Assembly: GCF_016734815.1 (NCBI RefSeq)
Contig: NZ_JAERQF010000005.1
Location: 124,001-188,000 of the forward strand
Direction: 5' to 3'
Length of the DNA: 64,000 nt
Source of the DNA: Hymenobacter rubidus
Lineage (GTDB): Bacteria; Bacteroidota; Bacteroidia; Cytophagales; Hymenobacteraceae
Positions 14,875 through 24,525 of the stretch are shown in pieces (the first letter of the stretch is position 1; the number at the start of each line of letters is the position of its first letter). The translations under genes were made by a program, and so were the position numbers. The notes below the pieces were generated by a model. The model was not told the DNA's origin, searched no databases, and saw only the letters and a list, made by a program, of their open reading frames with translations.

Positions 14875-17800
14875 ATGCGAGCCTTCTTTTTAGTTTTGCT
14901 GTTGCTGATGACGACCAGTGTTGCCGCGCCCGTGCCTCCCGGCCGCTATGCCGCGCAGTGGAAGAAAATTGACGCGCTGCTGGCCAAACACCAGACCGCC
15001 ACGGCCGCGCCGTTGGTGGACGCCATTTACCGGCAGGCCCGGCAGGCGCACGACACGCCGGCCTATGTGCGGGCCCTGCTCTACAAAATCCGGTTGCTGG
15101 AAAGCAAGGAAGAGGACGCCGACGAAAAGGCCATTGCCCTGCTGGAGCACGACGTGAAAACAGCGACTTTCCCGGCCCGGCCCATCCTGCATTCGTTGTT
15201 GGGCGGGCTTTACGCCAACTACCTGGCCGCCAATCGCAGCCGACTTTACCAGCGCACGGCCGGCGCAGACCCTACCCGCGACAGCACCGCCGCTGCCGAC
15301 GGGGGCAGCACCCTGGCTACCTGGGACGTGGGCCGGCTGGGGGCCACCATTGTGCGGCATTATTACCTCTCGGTAGAAGAGGAGCCGCAGCGGCAGCTGA
15401 AAATCAGCTTGGCCCAGCTCGGCGACCTGGTGGCGGGCGGCGACGCCGAAGGCCGGGCCCTGCGCCCCAGCCTCTACGATTTGCTGGCCCACCGCGCCGT
15501 CGAGGGCCTGCAAAACCAGGAATTGTACATCACGCGGCCCGAGCAGCAGTTTCAGCTCACGGAGCCCAAGGTATTTGGCACGGCGCAGGAGTTTGCGGCC
15601 CTGCACCTGCTGGCGCCGGATGCTGACTCGCTAAACGGGCAGCTGCACGCGCTGCACCTGTTGCAACGCCTCACGGCCTCGCGGCTGCAACAGAGTCCGC
15701 AGAACCTGGCCGCGCTGGCCGATGTCGATTTGAGCCGCATAGCGTACCTGCATGACCTGACTGCAAGCGGGACACTGGACGAGCACTACCAGCCCGCGCT
15801 GGCCCGCCTGGCGCAAACCTACGCGGCGCTGCCCATCAGCACCGAATTTATGGCGCGCGAAGTGGAGCTGCTGAACAACCGAAATCCGGCCGAAGCCGCG
15901 AAGCTGGCCCGCGAAGCCGAAGCGCGCTTTCCAAACTCGCGCGGGGCCCGGCGGGCCCGGAGCCTGCGCCAGCAGCTGGAGCAGCCCACGCTGCAGTTTC
16001 GGTGCGCCGACATTGTGGTCCCCGGCCAGCCCTGGCGCCTCACCTTGACAGTGAAAAATGTGCCCCAGCTGCACGCCTGGGCCTACCGCATTACGCTGGC
16101 CGAATGGCAGAGCTTCTACAACGGCGACGAGCGTCGCGACTTAATCCTGGCCCAGCGCTACGCCCACGTCCTGAAAGCCCGGCCCGCGGCCGCCTGGGAG
16201 GTGCCGGTGCCTGCATCTGCCAGGCAGTATGAATTGCAAACGCTGATTGGCACCGGGGCGGCGCTGCCGGCAGGCTACTACCTGCTCATCGTCAGTAGTC
16301 AGGCCCAGCAGCCCACCACGCAGCAGCCCGGCGGCGTGACGAGCTATGCCGTGCTGGGCGTCAGCGAGCTTAGTGCCCTGAACCAGCACAACCCGCTTAC
16401 GGGCAATACCGAACTGCTCGCACTACAGCGGCAAAGCGGGACGCCTCTGGTGGGCATACGAACGCAGTGCACCTTTGCCCGCTACGTCCCTCTCACGCGC
16501 AAGCAGCTCATCCGCAAAAGCGAAGTGCTGCAAACCAACGCCAGCGGCGAAGTGACGCTGCCGCGTGCAGCCGAAGAGACCGACCAGCAGCCCGAACGGC
16601 TGATAGCTACCAAGCTTTGGCGAGGTGCGGATACGTTGTTGCTTCGCGACCTAAGCACTGACTACTCGTTCTATACACCTGCCGAGCCACAGCCTCAGCG
16701 CAATACCTTCCTGTTCTCAGACCGCGCCATTTATAGGCCAGGGCAAACCCTGTATTTCAAAGGCATTCTGACCGAAAGCGTCGGTGCCAAAAGCAGGCTG
16801 CTGGGTGGTCAGCCCATCTCGGTGCGGCTGGTTGACGTGAACGGGCAGACAGTGCAAACCCTGCCCTTTACCACCTCGGATTTTGGCTCCTTCCAGGGCT
16901 CCCTGGTGCTGCCCACGGGCCTGCTAAACGGCGAAATGAGCCTGCAAACGGATGATGGCAGCCTGAGCTTCGCGGTGGAAGACTACAAGCGGCCCACGTT
17001 TGACGTTGCGTTTGAGCCCGCGACGGGGCTGCCCGAACTGGGCAAGCCCGTGAGCGTGCGGGGCCGCGCCCTGGCCTACGCCGGGCAGCCGATTGACGGG
17101 GCCACCGTGAGCTTTCGCGTCACGCGCCGGGAGCTGTGGCCCCTGTTTGGCTACGGCCGGGGGGGCTTTGTGCCCCAGGGCGGCGGCGAGCGTGAAATAG
17201 CCCACGATACAGTGGCCACCGATGCGCAGGGCTACTTTACCATCACGTTCACGCCGCCCTTGGGGGAGCCCGCCAAACAGCAGCGCTGGCTGCCCGGCTA
17301 CCTGTTCGGCATCACGGCCGACGTGACCGACGCGGCTGGCGAAACCCATACCGGCAGCCAGCAAGTCAGCATTGGCCATCAGCCCATCAGCCTTAGCCTG
17401 GAAGGGCCGGACCACGCCGACAAGCAGCACCTACCCGCTTGGCGCCTGCTGAGCAGCAACGCCGCCGGCGAGCCGACTCCCACGGCCGGCACCTTGCGCA
17501 TTCTGGCCCGGCCGCTGAAGGCCGACCCGCCGGGCCTCCCGCCCAGCCCGGAGGAAGCGGCCGAAGACGAGCCCCGGCAAGTGAAAGCGCTGCCCTTTAA
17601 TACCAAAAACGGCGCTAAGCTGGACCTGCAGGCGGCGCTGACGGCATTGCCCACCGGGCGCTACCGCCTCGAAGCCCTCGGACCCGACTCGGCCCGCGCT
17701 GTGCTTGACTTTTTTCTCTTCGACTCGCAGGCTGCCACCGTCCCCTTCGCCACGCCCGACTGGTTTATGGCCCTGCAAGACTCCGTGGCGCTGGGCCAAC

Positions 17801-20800
17801 CGGCGGCGGTGCTGCTGGGGAGCCAGCACGCCGGAACTCACGTGCTGCTGGAAGTAGAAAGCAACGGCCAGATTCTGCGCAAAGAGTGGCTGACGCTGGA
17901 TGCCAATGAGCAACGCCGCATCAGCATTGCGCCAAACCCGGCCGGTGGCACTGCGCCCCTGGTAGTGCACACCATCCAGGTGCGCGACAACCGCCTCTAC
18001 CGCCACGACGCGACCATTCAGGTGGCCGAAAAACCCCAGCCGTTACGTCTCGACATTAGCACCTTTCGGGACAAGCTGCTGCCCGGACAGCGCGAAACCT
18101 GGCGCATCACCGTCCACCAGGCCAATGGCAAGGCGGCCAATGCCGAGCTGCTGGCTACGCTCTACGACCAAAGCCTCGATGCATTCCGGTCCCACAGCTT
18201 CGCGCCCCTAGCGTTCGGTGGCCAGGATTACCCAACGCTGTACAGCTGGAACGGCACATTTGGGCAGCTGGGCTCGTACTACCTGTTTATGAATAGGCCG
18301 ACGAACGGGCCTGCGGATGTGCGCTACCCTTACTTTCTGGACGTGTACGGCGAGATGTTGCCGCTTGGGAGACGGTATGAAACCTCCATGCTTAGCGATG
18401 ACGAAAAATCGGCGGGCTTCTCGCCGGAAGAAGATGGAAATGACTCATGGGGGGCGCCTGGGGCCACAGCTACCCGAGCTGTAAGAGCGGCCGCGATGCC
18501 TGCACCGGCCAGGATTGCCAACCCAAAGCAGGGCCTGCCGCCCAGCCAGCCCGAGCCTGCCAAGCCAACCGAAACGGTCCCCGACCTCGCGGCCATCGTG
18601 GCCCGCAAGGACTTCCGCGAAACGGCGTTCTGGCAGCCTGCCTTGCGCACCGATGCGGACGGCAACATCGTGCTCGAATTTCAGATGCCCGAGGCCGTGA
18701 CGCGCTGGCAGCTGCTGGCCCTGGCCCACGACAAAAGCCTGCACACCGGCCTGCTGGCCCGGCAGCTGCTCACGCAGAAGCAGATTCAGGTGACGCCCAA
18801 TGCCCCGCGCTTTTTCCGGCAGGGCGACCAGTTCACGTTCACGGCCAAAGTCAGCAACCTGACCGACAGCCCATCCAGCGGCCGCGCCCAGCTCTTTCTG
18901 CTTGACGCCGCTACCGGCCAGGATATCACCAATCAGCTACTCAAAGGCCCGGCCCGCCAGGCCGTGGCCGTCGCGGCCCGGCAAAGCACCGCCCTGGGCT
19001 GGGAAGTGGCCCTGCCCGCCGATTTTGGCCCGACGGCCGTGACCTACCGGGTGGTGGCCCAGACCAGCAGCGCAAAGGAGCCCGGCGGCAAAAAACGAAA
19101 AAGCAGGACCCCGCCCGCCACGTTCTCCGACGGCGAAGAAAACACCCTGCCCGTGCTGCCCAACCGCCTGCTCCTCACCGAAAGCCTGCCGTTGCCCATC
19201 GTGGGGCCGGCCACCCGGGAGTTCGAACTCACGAAGCTGAGCCGCACCAGCAGCCCCACCCGCCGCAACTACTCTCTCACGCTGGAAATGACGGCCAACC
19301 CCGCCTGGTACGCCGTGCAAAGCCTGCCCTACCTGACGGAATATCCCTACGAATGCTCCGAGCAGGTATTTAGTCGCCTCTACGCCAACCTGATGGCGGC
19401 CCACATCCTGCGCAGCAACCCGCGCTTCCAAACCGTTCTAAAGGAGTGGCAGCGCCAAGCCCGGGACGGCACTGCGGCCCAGAAAAACGCCCTCGAAAGC
19501 AAGCTGGCCCAAAACCAGGAGCTCAAAAACCTGCTGTTGCAGGAAACGCCCTGGGTGCGCGACGCCCAAAGCGAAACCGAGCGGCTGGCCCGCCTCACCG
19601 AGCTGTTCGACCAGCCCCGGCTCGCAGCCGAAACGGCCAGCGCCCTGGCCAAGCTCCAGAAAATGCAGCAGCCCGATGGCGCCTTCCCCTGGTTTGAGCA
19701 AATGCCGGGCGACCGGTACATCACCCAATTGATTGTGGCCGGTTTTGGCAAGTTGAGGCAGCTGGGGGTATTCGACGCCGCCACGGATAGGGTAGCGGAA
19801 CCCGTGCTAGGGCAGGCCTTGCGTTACCTCGATTTGCAACTGGCCGAGGACTATTCAACGTTGCGCCAACAGAATGGCATGAAGCTAAAGGACGACCACC
19901 TGAGCACCCTGGCCATTCAGGCGCTGTACGCCCGCAGCTTCTGGCCGACCGACGTATTTGGCCTGGCCGGATTGGAGAAAGAGGCCCATACGTACTACTG
20001 CCAGCAGGCCGCTGCCTACTGGCCCGGCCAGACGCGCTACCTCCAGGCCGAAATGGCCCTGGCGCTCTACCGCGATAATAAAGCTGCTCCGGCAGCCCAA
20101 GAAATCATGCGCGGGCTGTCCGAAAATGCCCTGCATTCGCCCGAGCTGGGCATGTACTGGAAAGAAGTGCGCGGCGGCTATTATTGGCCGGAAGCCCCCG
20201 CCGAAACCCAGGCCACCATCATAGAGGCCTACCACGAAGTCAAAAACGACCAGCAATCCGTGGATGAGCTGAAGCTCTGGCTCCTCAAGCAGAAGCAAAC
20301 CCACAGCTGGGCCAGCACCCGCGCTACCGCCGATGCCTGCTACGCCTTGCTGCTGTGCGGCTCCGACTGGCTGGCTCCCAGCCAACCCCTGCAAGTCACC
20401 GTCGGCAGCCAAACCATTAAGCCCGAGGCCACGCAAGCCGGCACCGGCTACTACAAAGTGAGCTGGCCCGCCGCCGAGGTCCGGCCCGCCCAGGGCAAGG
20501 TCATCCTCACCAAGCCCGACGCGGGCGTGGCCTGGGGCGCGCTTTACTGGCAGTATTTTGAGGACTTTGACAAGGTAACGGCCACCACCACGGCCAACCC
20601 CCTCAGCCTGGAGCGCGAACTCTACCGCGAAACCCGCACCGCCAGCGGCCCGGTTCTGGAAAAGCTCACGGCCACTTCCCCGCTGAAAGTTGGCGATGCC
20701 CTGGTGGTGCGCCTCGTGCTGCGCACCGACCGGTCTCTCGAGTACGTGCACCTCAAAGACCAGCGCGCCGCCGGCCTGGAGCCCCTTTCCCAAACCAGTG

Positions 20801-21021
20801 GCTACCGCTACCAGAACGGGCTGGGCTATTACGAAAGCCCGCGCGACGCCGCTACCAACTTCTTTTTGGGCGCAGTGCCGCGCGGCACCCACGTGTTCGA
20901 ATACCGCTTGCGGGCCAGCCAGGCCGGCAGCTTTTCGGGCGGCCTCAGCCAGGTGCAATGCCTGTATGCGCCCGAATTTGGAACGCATTCGGCCGGGTTG
21001 CGCTTACGCATAGCTCCCTAG
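14875..21021 (+). CDS. Alpha-2-macroglobulin family protein with a thioester motif
   Basis: A 2048-residue secreted protein with signal peptide FFLVLLLLMTTSVAAP. The N-terminal 370 residues are helical and repeat-like. A MG2-type domain begins near FSDRAIYRPGQTLYFKGIL (about 620). The linker before AAMPAPARIANPKQGLPPSQ may be the bait region. The macroglobulin core ALRTDADGNIVLEFQMPEAV follows (about 1255-1275). The thioester motif CSEQ begins at C1494 in YPYECSEQVF and precedes an alpha-alpha barrel domain and a C-terminal receptor-like domain. These proteins trap proteases in a covalent cage. No penicillin-binding protein 1C gene is adjacent, unlike the enterobacterial yfhM arrangement. An intact thioester suggests an active trap. 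Confidence 0.93.
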   Translation: MRAFFLVLLLLMTTSVAAPVPPGRYAAQWKKIDALLAKHQTATAAPLVDAIYRQARQAHDTPAYVRALLYKIRLLESKEEDADEKAIALLEHDVKTATFPARPILHSLLGGLYANYLAANRSRLYQRTAGADPTRDSTAAADGGSTLATWDVGRLGATIVRHYYLSVEEEPQRQLKISLAQLGDLVAGGDAEGRALRPSLYDLLAHRAVEGLQNQELYITRPEQQFQLTEPKVFGTAQEFAALHLLAPDADSLNGQLHALHLLQRLTASRLQQSPQNLAALADVDLSRIAYLHDLTASGTLDEHYQPALARLAQTYAALPISTEFMAREVELLNNRNPAEAAKLAREAEARFPNSRGARRARSLRQQLEQPTLQFRCADIVVPGQPWRLTLTVKNVPQLHAWAYRITLAEWQSFYNGDERRDLILAQRYAHVLKARPAAAWEVPVPASARQYELQTLIGTGAALPAGYYLLIVSSQAQQPTTQQPGGVTSYAVLGVSELSALNQHNPLTGNTELLALQRQSGTPLVGIRTQCTFARYVPLTRKQLIRKSEVLQTNASGEVTLPRAAEETDQQPERLIATKLWRGADTLLLRDLSTDYSFYTPAEPQPQRNTFLFSDRAIYRPGQTLYFKGILTESVGAKSRLLGGQPISVRLVDVNGQTVQTLPFTTSDFGSFQGSLVLPTGLLNGEMSLQTDDGSLSFAVEDYKRPTFDVAFEPATGLPELGKPVSVRGRALAYAGQPIDGATVSFRVTRRELWPLFGYGRGGFVPQGGGEREIAHDTVATDAQGYFTITFTPPLGEPAKQQRWLPGYLFGITADVTDAAGETHTGSQQVSIGHQPISLSLEGPDHADKQHLPAWRLLSSNAAGEPTPTAGTLRILARPLKADPPGLPPSPEEAAEDEPRQVKALPFNTKNGAKLDLQAALTALPTGRYRLEALGPDSARAVLDFFLFDSQAATVPFATPDWFMALQDSVALGQPAAVLLGSQHAGTHVLLEVESNGQILRKEWLTLDANEQRRISIAPNPAGGTAPLVVHTIQVRDNRLYRHDATIQVAEKPQPLRLDISTFRDKLLPGQRETWRITVHQANGKAANAELLATLYDQSLDAFRSHSFAPLAFGGQDYPTLYSWNGTFGQLGSYYLFMNRPTNGPADVRYPYFLDVYGEMLPLGRRYETSMLSDDEKSAGFSPEEDGNDSWGAPGATATRAVRAAAMPAPARIANPKQGLPPSQPEPAKPTETVPDLAAIVARKDFRETAFWQPALRTDADGNIVLEFQMPEAVTRWQLLALAHDKSLHTGLLARQLLTQKQIQVTPNAPRFFRQGDQFTFTAKVSNLTDSPSSGRAQLFLLDAATGQDITNQLLKGPARQAVAVAARQSTALGWEVALPADFGPTAVTYRVVAQTSSAKEPGGKKRKSRTPPATFSDGEENTLPVLPNRLLLTESLPLPIVGPATREFELTKLSRTSSPTRRNYSLTLEMTANPAWYAVQSLPYLTEYPYECSEQVFSRLYANLMAAHILRSNPRFQTVLKEWQRQARDGTAAQKNALESKLAQNQELKNLLLQETPWVRDAQSETERLARLTELFDQPRLAAETASALAKLQKMQQPDGAFPWFEQMPGDRYITQLIVAGFGKLRQLGVFDAATDRVAEPVLGQALRYLDLQLAEDYSTLRQQNGMKLKDDHLSTLAIQALYARSFWPTDVFGLAGLEKEAHTYYCQQAAAYWPGQTRYLQAEMALALYRDNKAAPAAQEIMRGLSENALHSPELGMYWKEVRGGYYWPEAPAETQATIIEAYHEVKNDQQSVDELKLWLLKQKQTHSWASTRATADACYALLLCGSDWLAPSQPLQVTVGSQTIKPEATQAGTGYYKVSWPAAEVRPAQGKVILTKPDAGVAWGALYWQYFEDFDKVTATTTANPLSLERELYRETRTASGPVLEKLTATSPLKVGDALVVRLVLRTDRSLEYVHLKDQRAAGLEPLSQTSGYRYQNGLGYYESPRDAATNFFLGAVPRGTHVFEYRLRASQAGSFSGGLSQVQCLYAPEFGTHSAGLRLRIAP

Positions 21022-21091
21022 CCACTCGGCGGGCGAAATAGGCCCCTGAGACGCCAAAATAGCCCCTATAGCGTTTAAAGCGACTTTACCC

Positions 21092-21122
21092 TTGCATTTA
21101 AACGGGGTGAGATGTAGCTTTG
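21092..21122 (+). promoter_or_regulatory. Bacteroidota promoter TTG-N20-TAGCTTTG
   Basis: This is the clearest promoter in the window: TTG at 21092-21094 and TAGCTTTG at 21115-21122 with a 20-base spacer, matching the Bacteroidota -33/-7 layout. The start codon of the downstream gene is 28 bases further on. Confidence 0.7.
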
Positions 21123-21150
21123 TCTTCCGTCGGTATTCCTTTATTCGTTT

Positions 21151-21798
21151 ATGAAGCATCTATTTGTCCTCCTTACGCTGCTCCTCTCCTGGGGTGGCGC
21201 AAATGCCCAAACAGAGAAGTCAATCCCCGTTACCAAGCTCCCCGGGGAAGAAAACCTAAGCCTCCGCGAACGCGCCGAGCGTGATTTTCTGATGCCGGTG
21301 CGTCGTAAGAAAATTGTGACGGAGGCGCCCAAAGTAGTCGCCGACGACAACACGGCTGCTCCCGAAACAGATGCCACCGCTCACTACTCCGAGGCTGTTG
21401 AGGAGGTTGCCATTCCGGCCCGTACCGCCCGCAGCTACGAAGTGCGGCACTCCGAAGCCGTGGCCGCCCGCCGCGCCGCCGCCCGCCGCGAAGAAGCCCG
21501 CGCCGAGGCCAGAGCCGAAGCCCGCGCCGAGGCCCGGGCCGAAGCCCGTCGTGCTGCCCGGCATTCCTCGCGCAGCCACAGCAGCAAGTCGAAGTCGCAC
21601 AAGGCCGCCTCGCACAGCAGCACCAAGTCGAAATCAAGTAAATCGAAAACGAAGAGCAAGTCGTCTTCGCATTCAAGCAAAAGCAAGGCGAAGAGCAGCC
21701 ACAGCAGCGCCAAGAAAAGCAGCACTTCGCACAAAGCCACGAAGAAAAAAAGCACGCCTTCAAAGGCGAAGAGCAAAAGCAAAAAGCACCGCCGCTAG
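21151..21798 (+). CDS. Secreted Lys/Ser-rich low-complexity protein
   Basis: A 215-residue protein with signal peptide HLFVLLTLLLSWGGANAQ. Residues 20-105 are mixed polar. Then comes a helical Arg/Glu/Ala repeat (four to five copies of AEAR) and a C-terminal 80 residues made of Lys, Ser, His, Ala and Thr (SKSKSHKAASHSSTKSKSSK-type). The tail is strongly basic and resembles histone H1-like sequence, but the signal peptide points to the envelope, where it could bind acidic polysaccharide or DNA. No family is recognised. A good promoter precedes it and an unusual cluster of palindromes follows. Confidence 0.72.
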   Translation: MKHLFVLLTLLLSWGGANAQTEKSIPVTKLPGEENLSLRERAERDFLMPVRRKKIVTEAPKVVADDNTAAPETDATAHYSEAVEEVAIPARTARSYEVRHSEAVAARRAAARREEARAEARAEARAEARAEARRAARHSSRSHSSKSKSHKAASHSSTKSKSSKSKTKSKSSSHSSKSKAKSSHSSAKKSSTSHKATKKKSTPSKAKSKSKKHRR

Positions 21799-21815
21799 GC
21801 CGCTAGCCCAATCCG

Positions 21816-21867
21816 CTTAAAAAGAGAAGCGCCCGACACCATGGTGTCGGGCGCTTCTCTTTTTAAG
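21816..21867. terminator. 52-bp perfect palindrome, terminator-like
   Basis: The sequence is its own reverse complement over 52 bases with centre CCATGG at 21839-21844. The descending arm ends GCTTCTCTTTTTAAG, so as RNA it is a strong hairpin with a U-rich end in both directions. It lies 18 bases after the stop of the Lys/Ser-rich gene. Confidence 0.8.
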
Positions 21868-21901
21868 TCGTCAAGCAAACGTAAAGGGATAGTAAAAAGG
21901 T

Positions 21902-21993
21902 GGTCATGCTGAGCTTGTCGAAGCATCTCTACTGAAGTAGTAAATCAGATTACTTGCGCGGGAGAGATGCTTCGGCTGCGCTCAGCAGGACGT
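21902..21993. repeat. Dispersed palindrome, CATGCTGAGC/GAAGCATCTC subfamily
   Basis: The arms are GGTCATGCTGAGC...GAAGCATCTCT and AGAGATGCTTCGG...CTCAGCAGGACG. The variable hexamers in the two arms differ (TTGTCG against GCTGCG), so pairing is interrupted there. The loop has AGTAGTAAAT and GATTACT. Confidence 0.88.
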
Positions 21994-22094
21994 TCGAGCG
22001 AATAAAATTACTTCTGCACGAGTACTTAAGCGGATTGGGCTAGCGAAATGCGCTGCCGGGGCAGCATGGTATTAGCTACTCAGTTGCCGTGCGC

Positions 22095-23645
22095 CTACCG
22101 TTGGTTGCGGATAATGAGGTTGTTGAACGTGGCGGTAGCCCCCTCAGCGCCTTGGGCGATGAGGGCCACGCGCACGCCCCGGTCCCAGGGCGGCAGGTAG
22201 GTGCCGTTGAGGGTGAAGCTTTCGGTGGGCAGGGGCTGCCAGGTAGTGCCGTCGGTGCTGTAGGCGAAGCGGTAACGCTGGCCGCCCCACACTTCGAGGC
22301 GAAGCGTGAGGGTATCGCAGGGCTCAACGAAGGCCTGCGCCAGGGTTTGCTGCTTGCCGCTCCGCACGTGCCAGATTTGCAGCTGGCCATTGCCGGCCAT
22401 CAGGGCCAGGGCATTGTAGGGGTCGCCCACGGCGGCCAGCCCGGCAAAGGTGTCGACCGGTAGGTTGGCGAAGTCGATGGTGGTGGCGGCTTTGTAAGTG
22501 GCGGCGTGGGTGCGGCGGGCAATGATGGTGCCCAGGCGCGAGGAACCGGCCGCGAGGTGCAGCTGGCCGTGGCGCACGGCAGCCGCTGGCTTCGATGCGG
22601 TGATGGGCCACTGCCACTCCAGGCCCAGGGCTTCCCCTGCAAACTCTTCGGCGATGTTGAAGCGGGCCATATCGACCAGGGCGGGGGCCTGTGGGCTGCG
22701 GTTCACAAACTCGGGCCATTCCTGCTCGTTCCAGGTAAACTCGCTCAGCAGGCCCTGCCGGCCCACAAACTCGTGGCTTTCGGCCGCATAGGCGTGGTGG
22801 AGCAGGAACCAGCGGCCGTCCATTTCGGTCACGGTGCCGTGGCCGGGGCACTTCCACACGTCGTTGCGGTCGAGGATGGGGTTTTGCTCGTGCTTCTGCC
22901 AGGGGCCGAGCAGGCTGCGGGAGCGGGCCACGCCGGTGGCGTAGTTGCAGCCCTTGCCGCAGCAGGAGTTGCCGGCGTAGAACATGTAGAACCAGCCGCC
23001 GCGCCGCACCAGGGCCGAGCCTTCCACCAGCGGGCCTTCCCAGCGCACGTCGTTGGTGAACAGCTCGGTGGCTTCGCCGATGAGGGCGGTGCGCTCGTCG
23101 TTCAGGCGCTGGGCCCAGATGGGCGTTTCCTGGTGGCAGGAGTTGCCGTCTTCTTTCCAAATAAGGTAGAGGTCGCCGTGCTCATCGGGCATCGCAAAGC
23201 CGTCGATGGAGCCAGCTTCCTGGCCCACCAGCGGGCCATGGTCGCGGTAGGGGCCGGCCGGGTGGTCGGCGCTGGCTACGGCCACGCACAGCATGCCGCC
23301 CTTTTTGCTGCGGGCCGTGTAGTATAGGTAGGTGCGGCCGTTTTCGTAGTGGAATTCGGGCGCCCAGAAGTTGGAGCTGGCCCAGTCGGGCAGCTTTTCT
23401 GGGAAGACGTGGCCAACCAAGTCCCAGTCGAGCAAATTCTTCGAGGAGAAGATGGGAAACACGGCGCCCCATTCGGCCGAAGTGGCGCTGGCCCAATAAG
23501 TGTCGCCAATTTTGGTGACGGTGGGGTCGGGGAAGTCGCCGGGCAGCACTACGTGGTCGTAGGAAGTGCGGGCGGGAGCCGTTTCGGGCGAAAAGCCGAG
23601 GGCGGGGGAGGCCAAAGGGGCCGTCAGTTCTAGTTCGATGGACAC
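22095..23645 (-). CDS. Glycoside hydrolase family 43-like enzyme
   Basis: About 516 residues. The N-terminal five-bladed-propeller domain of GH43 is recognisable: GDFPDPTV with the base aspartate near residue 40, then WAPEFHYENGRTYLYYTA, GSIDGF with a second acid, and RWEGPLVEGSAL with the candidate proton-donor glutamate. A C-terminal jelly-roll-like region follows (FAGLAAVGDPYNALALMAGN, then YRFAYSTDGTTW) as in beta-xylosidases and arabinofuranosidases. No classical signal peptide is seen with the chosen GTG start at 23645; the frame stays open to 23843, and starting there gives 582 residues with an atypical N-terminus. The substrate is probably an arabinoxylan-type side chain, but this is inference. 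Confidence 0.82.
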   Translation of the reverse strand: MSIELELTAPLASPALGFSPETAPARTSYDHVVLPGDFPDPTVTKIGDTYWASATSAEWGAVFPIFSSKNLLDWDLVGHVFPEKLPDWASSNFWAPEFHYENGRTYLYYTARSKKGGMLCVAVASADHPAGPYRDHGPLVGQEAGSIDGFAMPDEHGDLYLIWKEDGNSCHQETPIWAQRLNDERTALIGEATELFTNDVRWEGPLVEGSALVRRGGWFYMFYAGNSCCGKGCNYATGVARSRSLLGPWQKHEQNPILDRNDVWKCPGHGTVTEMDGRWFLLHHAYAAESHEFVGRQGLLSEFTWNEQEWPEFVNRSPQAPALVDMARFNIAEEFAGEALGLEWQWPITASKPAAAVRHGQLHLAAGSSRLGTIIARRTHAATYKAATTIDFANLPVDTFAGLAAVGDPYNALALMAGNGQLQIWHVRSGKQQTLAQAFVEPCDTLTLRLEVWGGQRYRFAYSTDGTTWQPLPTESFTLNGTYLPPWDRGVRVALIAQGAEGATATFNNLIIRNQR

Positions 23646-24296
23646 GGTGGGAGGGTACAAAGAGGATAGAAAGAAAAGCCAGCCCGTAGGCAAAGGGCTT
23701 TCCAGATTAGAAAGATAGCAGTTTAAAATAATTAGTCGCGCAAAACTGTGATTTTTATGGGCGAACTGCCGGCAGGAATCGGCAAACAAATAGTTGCAGC
23801 CGACGAATGGTTTGCGGGTAAATACGCACCTTTTGCTTTGCAAATAGCCCGTATTGCGGCTGAATCGGGATAGCTAGGCTTTAAAACCCCGCACAATCTA
23901 CGTATGCAGATTTTGGGCCAACCTGCCCATCGGTGTTCCGCGAGGATAATAGAAAATTTAATTATACTAAGAAATTGTGCTATGAGTAATTGTCGATAAG
24001 GGCGCTGTGTAAAGGGTGGTATTTAGTGTAATGACTGTTTTTATAGGATAATGGGGTGCATCTGAAGGGGTGAGCCCAACTAATCAGTAGCTTTATCACA
24101 AAATGGGTTGCAAACAGGACGCAGTGAGCTTTGTATAGTGTCGCTGAAAGGATTTTGGCTTAATCGGGATGCGTTTTATCGCCTCCCGGCATAAACGTGG
24201 ACGGGCCGGTAGGACTTATGAGGAAGCAAGGTGATGCTGCAAGGCCTTCTCAATGGAGGGCTCATGCAGAAGCTGCTTCAGTGCTGGGAGTAGCTT

Positions 24297-24333
24297 AGAG
24301 CGGTTTCGGAGTCGGTGTACCCTAGCGCGAACT
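24297..24333. repeat. Copy of the AGCGGTTTCGG...GGTGTACC repeat
   Basis: About 29 of 33 bases match the copy at 49042-49074 beside the insertion element. The shared part runs from AGCGGTT to TAGCGCGAA. Confidence 0.75.
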
Positions 24334-24381
24334 GTGTCGTTCGCGTCCCCACACCAGTTCCTTCGACAAGATGGCGCGTTA

Positions 24382-24447
24382 ACCGACGACCGGTCGGACG
24401 CCTACGCCGTCGGACCGGCAAGCGAGACCCTTTCGAAACAGCTTCAT
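24382..24447. repeat. Single arm of the ACGCCTACGCCGTCGGACCG repeat
   Basis: Bases 24382-24426 are the exact reverse complement of 27477-27521 (45 bases), and similarity continues to about 24447 (GAAACAGCTTC). The 27.5-kb locus carries two such arms inverted. Confidence 0.88.
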
Positions 24448-24525
24448 TGGTGGCGATACAAATACTTGCAATTCAATTAATTAGCTTCTCAGTAAGTTGC
24501 TGTTTTTCTGGATAGAATGGGCTGG

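Larger units (their letters stand above)
21801..22045. repeat. 20-bp inverted repeat enclosing two further palindromes
   Basis: CGCTAGCCCAATCCGCTTAA (21801-21820) is the exact reverse complement of 22026-22045. The 205 bases between hold a 52-bp perfect palindrome and a full copy of the dispersed palindrome. Confidence 0.9.
23646..24525. other. Gene-poor stretch with two short repeats
   Basis: About 880 bases with no convincing gene once the GH43 start is placed at 23645. Bases 23850-24180 are AT-richer and without visible structure. Near 24297-24447 lie single copies of two dispersed repeats listed separately. A 75-codon frame at 24253-24480 runs across both repeats and is rejected. Confidence 0.6.

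Noticed and set aside
14875..21021. A complement-like system with PBP1C beside the alpha-2-macroglobulin
   Set aside because: No penicillin-binding protein or other partner gene is adjacent.
21151..21798. Possible CRISPR-like array in the repetitive 3' part of the Lys/Ser-rich gene
   Set aside because: The repeats are short in-frame codon repeats with no spacers or leader; no cas gene is in the window.
24253..24480. A 75-codon frame in the gap before the SnoaL-like gene
   Set aside because: It reads across two intergenic repeats and has no recognisable content.
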